A DNA stretch of 9,103 nt. Source: Treponema sp. GTDB taxonomy: Bacteria; Spirochaetota; Spirochaetia; Treponematales; Breznakiellaceae. The notes beneath the pieces are model-generated. The model did not search any database and had not been told where the DNA came from. It saw only the letters and a list, made by a program, of their open reading frames with translations. Location of the stretch: the NCBI GenBank assembly GCA_031269405.1, contig JAISZE010000034.1:1-9103 (forward strand). Direction: 5' to 3'. This document shows positions 5,170 through 9,103 of the stretch, one piece after another. Position 1 is the first letter of the stretch; every line of letters begins with the position of its first letter. Both the position numbers and the translations under genes were made by a program.

Positions 5170-7335
5170 ATGCTCGAAAATACCCGGCGCAGCGCGTACG
5201 CCAATTACCGTAATTACGCGGTCCGTTACGATGTAGAAAAGCACAGCTTTTCTTATTGGTACACCCCTTTGGGATGCGTTCTCAAGGACGCCGCAATCGG
5301 GGATGTATTATTCAACGGAAAGAAAATCATCTCCCTTTCCGATTATTCCGGCGTGTCCTCTTCTTGGCAGCAGGAGATGGAAAGCACGGTTCTGCGGATA
5401 ACGTACACCGGAGGGCCGGAAAACTTAGCCGTGTTAACTCTAAGCTTTACCGTAAACCGCAGGGGCATTCAGTTTTCGGCTTCCTTCTGGGGCGCCATGG
5501 ACGCGCCGGTTTCCGGCTTGCTCTGCCTTGGAGAAGACCCGGAGCATGATAGTTTCGCCGTCTGCCTCGACCGGGCCGAACCGGATCTCCGCAGCGCTCT
5601 GGGGCCCGCTTCATCGACCATAGACAACGCCCTTTACGACCGGAAGAACGACCGGGCCCTGGAATTCTCAGGTTACGGCGAACTGCGGCTCAAATTCGAC
5701 TGGGAGCAAAAGCAGTACCGCTTTACCGCCAGGACCGCCGGGAACGACTGGACCAGAGGCTTCTTTTTTACGATCCGCGAAAAAGTGCTGGAAAATCTCT
5801 TCGGCATTCCCTACAGCCCAATCAACAAAAAGAACACCTTCCCGGTCCCGCCCTGCGGCTGGATGACATGGTACGCCGTACAGTTTGACGCAAGTGAAAA
5901 AACAGTTCTCGAAAACGCCCGGTGGCAGCAGGAACACCTCAAGGACTTCGGCGCCAATGTCATCTGGGTTGACTGGGAATGGTACCACGGCCTCTTCGGC
6001 GGCCCCTGGCCGGAAAACATCAATTCCCTTTCCCCCGATCCCCTGCGCTACCCCAAGGGGCTCGCCCATACGGCGGAGGAAATAAAAAAACTGGGCCTTA
6101 CCCCGGCCCTCTGGATAGGGGCTTCCAACGAACCTTCCCTGAACGAGGACATGAAAAAACACCCCGGCATGATTCTGGTCCGCAACAACACCTGGTGCGG
6201 CCAGTACTGGTTCGATCCGACTAACGAAACCTACCTCAACCAGTACATCCCCAAGGTGTTCAAGCAGATCGTTGATTGGGGTTACAAGGCCCTGAAATGG
6301 GACTGCAACCCTTCGGCGCTGGAAAACATGGACAACTACCACGACGGATTCAGCGATGCCGGGGCCGGCACCGAAGAGGCCTGGCGGAAGGTAATACGGA
6401 AAGCCCGGGATACGGTGGGCGAAAATTTCTACATGCTCTACTGCGCCGGCGTAACCGCGAGGGATCTTATGGGCGCAGCGGACCTCTTTGACGCCGCCCG
6501 TATAGGAGGCGACATCTTCCGCTGGAAAGAGTTCATCACCCAGTGCGTCGCAAGGATCATGAAATTCTACGCTGCCCACAATACCCTGCTATACGCTGAT
6601 CCCGATAACGTGGTGATACGGCCCAAGTTCAATACCTCTGATCAGGCCTGTTCGAGGGTTTCCTTTGTATCCCTTTTGGGGCTCCCGGTTACCCTGGGAG
6701 ACAGGCTGCCGGATCTACCGGCGGACCGGGTGGAACTGCTCCGCCGCATCCTCCCTGCCCTGGACATACACCCCATGGACTTGAGGGAAACGGCCCACGA
6801 TTACCGGGTGGTAAAGCTGAACCTCGCCGTTGAACGGCCCTTCGGAAGCTGGAACGTAGTGGACATTCTCAACCTCCTGGAGGAGCGGAAATCCGTTACC
6901 GTTGATATCCAAAAAGATCTCCATTTGGAAGCGGGAACCTATCTGGTATACGACTACTGGAACAAGCGCTTCCTGGGAGAAAGCTCCCTCAGCTTCGACA
7001 TTGAACTCGGCCCCTGCGCTTCGGCGGTGCTTGCGGTGCGCAAAAAGGAGAACCGCCCCCAGTTCCTCTCGTCCTCCAGGCACGTAAGCCAGGGCGCAGC
7101 GGACCTTGCGGAGCTTTCCTGGGACGAAACCCGCCATACCCTGCGGGGCGTGTCAAAGGTGGTAAAAAACGACCCTTACGAAATCGTGCTCTACCTGCCT
7201 GAAGGCTGGCGCTTTTTCGTTGAAGGCAACGACACCAGCAGGTCCGAGTGGAAGACCGAAGGGAGGATTTGCAGGCTCACCATAGTGCCGGAAAAAACCG
7301 GCGACTTCGCCTGGTCGGCGCAGTTTGCGAAATAA
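5170..7335 (+). CDS. Clan GH-D glycoside hydrolase (GH36/GH27-like, alpha-galactosidase type)
   Basis: This 721-residue glycosidase has no signal peptide, so it should act in the cytoplasm on imported glycosides. Its layout matches GH36: an N-terminal beta domain (about 1-210), a catalytic barrel (about 225-560) and a C-terminal beta domain. Within the barrel are VIWVDWEW (264-271), the nucleophile-type motif KWDCN with D378 (GH36 enzymes have KWDxN), and DAARIGGDI with D448, in the position of the GH27/GH36 acid/base Asp. Clan GH-D enzymes retain anomeric configuration and mostly cleave alpha-galactosides or alpha-N-acetylgalactosaminides; some GH27 members cleave beta-L-arabinopyranosides. 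The motif context differs from classical melibiases (CNPSALENM after the nucleophile), so substrate transfer is unsafe. Its start is set by AGGAGG, and it is the last gene of the operon, ending 8 bp from a convergent gene. Confidence is good for the clan, low for the substrate. Confidence 0.85.
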   Translation: MLENTRRSAYANYRNYAVRYDVEKHSFSYWYTPLGCVLKDAAIGDVLFNGKKIISLSDYSGVSSSWQQEMESTVLRITYTGGPENLAVLTLSFTVNRRGIQFSASFWGAMDAPVSGLLCLGEDPEHDSFAVCLDRAEPDLRSALGPASSTIDNALYDRKNDRALEFSGYGELRLKFDWEQKQYRFTARTAGNDWTRGFFFTIREKVLENLFGIPYSPINKKNTFPVPPCGWMTWYAVQFDASEKTVLENARWQQEHLKDFGANVIWVDWEWYHGLFGGPWPENINSLSPDPLRYPKGLAHTAEEIKKLGLTPALWIGASNEPSLNEDMKKHPGMILVRNNTWCGQYWFDPTNETYLNQYIPKVFKQIVDWGYKALKWDCNPSALENMDNYHDGFSDAGAGTEEAWRKVIRKARDTVGENFYMLYCAGVTARDLMGAADLFDAARIGGDIFRWKEFITQCVARIMKFYAAHNTLLYADPDNVVIRPKFNTSDQACSRVSFVSLLGLPVTLGDRLPDLPADRVELLRRILPALDIHPMDLRETAHDYRVVKLNLAVERPFGSWNVVDILNLLEERKSVTVDIQKDLHLEAGTYLVYDYWNKRFLGESSLSFDIELGPCASAVLAVRKKENRPQFLSSSRHVSQGAADLAELSWDETRHTLRGVSKVVKNDPYEIVLYLPEGWRFFVEGNDTSRSEWKTEGRICRLTIVPEKTGDFAWSAQFAK

Positions 7336-7343
7336 CCCGGCGG

Positions 7344-8318
7344 CTAATACCCCGCATGCTTGTCCACCAGATTAACCAGCGGCTCTCCCAGGTTATAGCG
7401 TTTTAAGTTCTCCAGCGTGATCTCCATAGCCAGGGCCGGGTAGTCCGGCCTCATGCCCGCGTAATGGGGGGTAACGATCACATTTTCCATGCCCCAAAGA
7501 GGCGAATCAGACGGCAGGGGCTCCGTGGCGGTAACGTCCAGGAGCGCGGCTGCAAGGCGGCCAGAGCGCAGGGCCTCGATAAGGGCAGCCTCGTCATTGG
7601 TAAGGCCCCGGCCTACGTTCACATAAACCGCCCCCTGCTTCATCAAAGCGAATTCTTTTTTCCCCAGAATGTTTTTTGTTTCCTGGGTATAGGGGAGGAT
7701 ATTTACCACATAGTCCGCTTCAGGCAGGAGTTCCGGGAGCTTTTCCATAGTCTCCACCCGGACATCGCCGCAGATAGGGGCCTGGCGGCGGCGTATGCCC
7801 GTAACCTTCATGCCGAAAACCCTGGCCGCCGCGGCAGTGTGTTCGCCAATAGCCCCATAGCCGATGATAAGCATAGACTTCCCTGAAAGCACCGCTGTTT
7901 CAGGATCCATCAGGGTGATCCATTCGCGCCGTTTCTGGGCGGCGAAAATTTTGGGGAAGACCCGGTTCCTGGAAAGGATCATGGCGAAAATATGCTCCGC
8001 GATCTGCTCCCGGTGCATGCCGGAGGTATTGGTAATCACAACAGGATGCTCTTTCAGTTCAGGATGGGCGATGAGCCCGTCCACCCCGGCGGACCAGACC
8101 TGGAACCACCGGAGCTTCGGCATCGCCGCAAGCAGCCCCCAGGGGCCGAAACCGATAAGTATCTCGGTCCTATCGGCGTACTTTTGCATATCGGGACGCT
8201 TGATGGCGTGGACGATTTCCCTGCCCTCGGCCTCCTGTTTCAGCGCAGCTTCTTCTTTTTCACCATAGCGGTCCTGGGGCAGGGTAACCAGGATTATTCC
8301 CTTGTCGTGATTCATCAT
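7344..8318 (-). CDS. D-isomer-specific 2-hydroxyacid dehydrogenase family protein
   Basis: This 324-residue NAD(P)-dependent cytoplasmic oxidoreductase would interconvert a D-2-hydroxyacid and its 2-oxoacid. An N-terminal substrate-domain half is followed by a Rossmann domain with GYGAIG (153-158) and the family catalytic triad: R237 in VNVGRGL, E266 in DVTATEPLP and H285 in VTPHYAG. Length is typical. The usual Asp/Arg determinant after the glycine motif is not clear enough to choose NAD or NADP (GIRRRQA follows the second beta strand, and the arginines would favour NADP). Two ATGs occur at the start (8316-8318 and 8313-8315) with no Shine-Dalgarno. The -10 box ends 8 nt before the first, so the message may be leaderless from there. 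It converges on the glycosidase and has its own promoter, so a role in the sugar pathway is not shown. Possible substrates include glyoxylate, hydroxypyruvate and other D-hydroxyacids. Confidence 0.9.
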   Translation of the reverse strand: MMNHDKGIILVTLPQDRYGEKEEAALKQEAEGREIVHAIKRPDMQKYADRTEILIGFGPWGLLAAMPKLRWFQVWSAGVDGLIAHPELKEHPVVITNTSGMHREQIAEHIFAMILSRNRVFPKIFAAQKRREWITLMDPETAVLSGKSMLIIGYGAIGEHTAAAARVFGMKVTGIRRRQAPICGDVRVETMEKLPELLPEADYVVNILPYTQETKNILGKKEFALMKQGAVYVNVGRGLTNDEAALIEALRSGRLAAALLDVTATEPLPSDSPLWGMENVIVTPHYAGMRPDYPALAMEITLENLKRYNLGEPLVNLVDKHAGY

Positions 8319-8329
8319 ATCTATATAAT
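8302..8329 (+). promoter_or_regulatory. Promoter of the GNAT gene
   Basis: TTGTCG (8302-8307), a 16-bp spacer and a perfect TATAAT (8324-8329) predict a start near 8336. That gives a leader of about 13 nt, just enough for the AGGAAG ribosome binding site (8339-8344). The -35 lies inside the dehydrogenase coding sequence and the -10 overlaps the opposing -10. Confidence 0.55.
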
Positions 8330-8355
8330 ATAGAAAAAAGGAAGTTCCGTGTCAA
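8327..8355 (-). promoter_or_regulatory. Promoter of the dehydrogenase gene, leaderless geometry
   Basis: On the minus strand a perfect TTGACA (8350-8355), an ideal 17-bp spacer and TATATT (8327-8332) precede the ATG at 8318 by 8 nt. The -35 overlaps the GTG start codon of the GNAT gene, and the -10 shares bases with the GNAT -10. Transcription should begin at or next to the dehydrogenase start codon. Confidence 0.65.
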
Positions 8356-8849
8356 AAATTACCGTCGACGCCGATACCGGCCTGCGTTTCGCTGAGGAGA
8401 AGGACCTCCCCCTGATTCTGGAATTTATCAGGGCCCTGGCGGATTACGAGCATCTCTTGGACAAAGTTACCGCCACCGAACAGGGCCTGCGGCAGTTTCT
8501 CTTTGAGGAGAAAAAGGCTGAAACCGTTATCTGCGAATACCGGGGAGAACCTGCGGGCTTCGCCCTCTTTTTTCATACCTTTTCCACCTTTCTGGGGAAA
8601 CCGGGAATTTATATCGAGGATCTTTTCGTCAAACCTGAATACCGGGGGAAGGGCCTGGGTAAAACCCTGCTCCTCTATATGGCTCGTCTTGCGGCGGAAC
8701 GGGACTGCGGCCGCCTGGAATGGGCCTGCCTTGACTGGAACAAACCTTCCATTGCCTTCTATAAAAGCCAGGGGGCCCTCCCTCTGGACGAATGGACCAC
8801 TTACCGGCTTACAGGGGACACGCTTGGGGCGCTGGCAAAAGCGCTGTAA
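8349..8849 (+). CDS. GNAT family N-acetyltransferase (diamine/thialysine acetyltransferase-like)
   Basis: This 166-residue single-domain acetyl-CoA-dependent acyltransferase is cytoplasmic. The coenzyme A pyrophosphate loop RGKGLG is at 99-104. It is preceded by GIYIEDLFVKPEY and followed by DWNKPSIAFYKSQGA with Y138, the tyrosine usually serving as general acid. This motif order closely matches the spermidine/spermine (SSAT) and thialysine acetyltransferase branch, so a polyamine or small amine is a reasonable substrate guess, though many bacterial members of the branch are uncharacterised. The GTG start at 8349 is supported by AGGAAG (8339-8344), and the protein begins at the expected place before the first strand (GLRFAEEKDLP). 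It is divergent from the dehydrogenase with overlapping promoters and has no visible link to the sugar operon. Confidence 0.9.
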   Translation: MSKITVDADTGLRFAEEKDLPLILEFIRALADYEHLLDKVTATEQGLRQFLFEEKKAETVICEYRGEPAGFALFFHTFSTFLGKPGIYIEDLFVKPEYRGKGLGKTLLLYMARLAAERDCGRLEWACLDWNKPSIAFYKSQGALPLDEWTTYRLTGDTLGALAKAL

Positions 8850-8903
8850 CGGAGATACCGTGGCAGCAAGGGGAGGGCCCAATCCCTGCCGATAACGCAC
8901 GGT

Positions 8904-8938
8904 GTTTACGGCGGGCTGCGCGGCGGCGATGCGTAAAC
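8904..8938. repeat. Inverted repeat downstream of the GNAT gene (possible terminator or RNA hairpin)
   Basis: GTTTACG (8904-8910) and CGTAAAC (8932-8938) are perfect 7-bp arms around a 21-base, very GC-rich loop. There is no T-run after it on the plus strand, and the next bases are the TTGACA of the following promoter. A standard intrinsic terminator is therefore not supported, but it could still end the GNAT transcript by another route or bind a regulator upstream of the next promoter. Apart from this and the next two entries I see nothing in 8850-9036. Confidence 0.4.
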
Positions 8939-8940
8939 CC

Positions 8941-8969
8941 TTGACATCTGTTTTGGGCTATGGTAGTAT
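8941..8969 (+). promoter_or_regulatory. Promoter reading toward the right window edge
   Basis: A perfect -35 TTGACA (8941-8946), an ideal 17-bp spacer and TAGTAT (8964-8969, 4 of 6) predict a start near 8976. The gene it serves lies at or beyond the right edge. Confidence 0.55.
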
Positions 8970-8994
8970 CTTACAAAATAAGGTAGTAAAGTAC
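8962..8994. repeat. Tandem 13-bp motif over the -10 and transcription start (candidate operator pair)
   Basis: GGTAGTATCTTAC (8962-8974) and GGTAGTAAAGTAC (8982-8994) match at 10 of 13 positions with a 20-bp period, about two helical turns. The first copy contains the -10 box and the second lies just after the predicted start, so a protein binding both would control this promoter. I cannot name the regulator. Confidence 0.4.
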
Positions 8995-9036
8995 GAAAAA
9001 GGGGAAAAAGGGTGGGAAGGATGTTTCAGGCCGGGC

Positions 9037-9103
9037 ATGGAGGCCAAATTTGAAGGGAAGCTCCGAAAACTCAAGCGGGGGTCCTTTATATTCCCAGGAA
9101 ACT
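9037..9103 (+). CDS. Possible 5' end of a gene cut by the window edge
   Basis: From the ATG at 9037 a frame remains open to the last base, giving 22 residues that start MEAKFEGKLRKLKRG and are basic. An AAGGA (9017-9021) lies about 15 nt upstream, farther than usual. A competing ATG at 9021 gives only ten codons before a stop. The position about 60 nt after a good promoter favours a real start, but the fragment is too short to assign. Confidence 0.35.
   Translation, partial: MEAKFEGKLRKLKRGSFIFPGN

Noticed and set aside
5668..6579. A 303-codon open frame on the minus strand, opposite the glycosidase gene
   Set aside because: It lies entirely within the catalytic barrel coding region of the glycosidase, lacks a ribosome binding site or promoter, and has no known motif. 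It is a codon-bias shadow.
7287..7302. Hairpin GCCGG-AAAAAA-CCGGC near the end of the glycosidase gene, as a terminator
   Set aside because: It lies within the coding sequence with only five stem pairs and no T-run after it. No convincing terminator was found in the 8-bp gap between the convergent genes.
1..9103. tRNA, rRNA, CRISPR arrays, riboswitches, defence or phage genes
   Set aside because: I looked in the intergenic stretches on both strands and saw no cloverleaf-like sequence, regularly spaced identical repeats or known riboswitch core. No protein with a defence or phage signature is present.

Overview
This looks like a bacterial chromosomal contig whose left end is an assembly edge. 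The gene set is an oligopeptide-type ABC ATPase, a UroD-fold protein, a LacI regulator, a fucose/arabinose-isomerase-like protein, a clan GH-D glycosidase, a D-2-hydroxyacid dehydrogenase and a GNAT acetyltransferase. That mix, the moderately GC-rich coding DNA and the AT-rich promoters fit a fermentative, carbohydrate-using anaerobe. A Treponema-like spirochaete is my guess from gene style only; no marker gene is present and the assignment is weak.

Layout. Positions 1-66 are almost pure C and probably not biological. The minus strand carries an OppD/DppD-type ATPase (84-1082), its promoter, and a UroD-like gene (1200-2255). Next come a short doubtful frame (2291-2563) and a control region (about 2560-2730). 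The plus strand then carries an apparent operon: lacI-type regulator (2750-3736), sugar isomerase-like gene (3760-5154) and GH36/GH27-like glycosidase (5170-7335), with gaps of 23 and 15 bp and good ribosome binding sites. A dehydrogenase on the minus strand (7344-8318) converges on the glycosidase. It is divergent from the GNAT gene (8349-8849), and their promoters overlap. The last 250 bp hold an inverted repeat, a promoter, a tandem 13-bp motif and perhaps the first codons of another gene.

How the parts fit. The regulator, isomerase and glycosidase look like a cytoplasmic module that hydrolyses an imported glycoside and isomerises the released sugar under LacI-type control. Three AACGTTA-type sites lie in the control region, two of them inside an identical 15-bp sequence, and are the likely operators. 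The sugar is not identifiable from the sequence.

The most unusual structure is a diverged direct repeat of about 91 bp (1064-1154 and 2545-2636) flanking the UroD-like gene. Each copy holds a minus-strand promoter and the first codons of an open frame (both begin MENLVE). The copy next to lacI keeps an operator at the expected transcription start. The copy driving the ABC ATPase has lost it and has a better -10 box. The ATPase, the short frame and the dehydrogenase all have a -10 box only 7-8 nt before the ATG, which predicts leaderless mRNAs.
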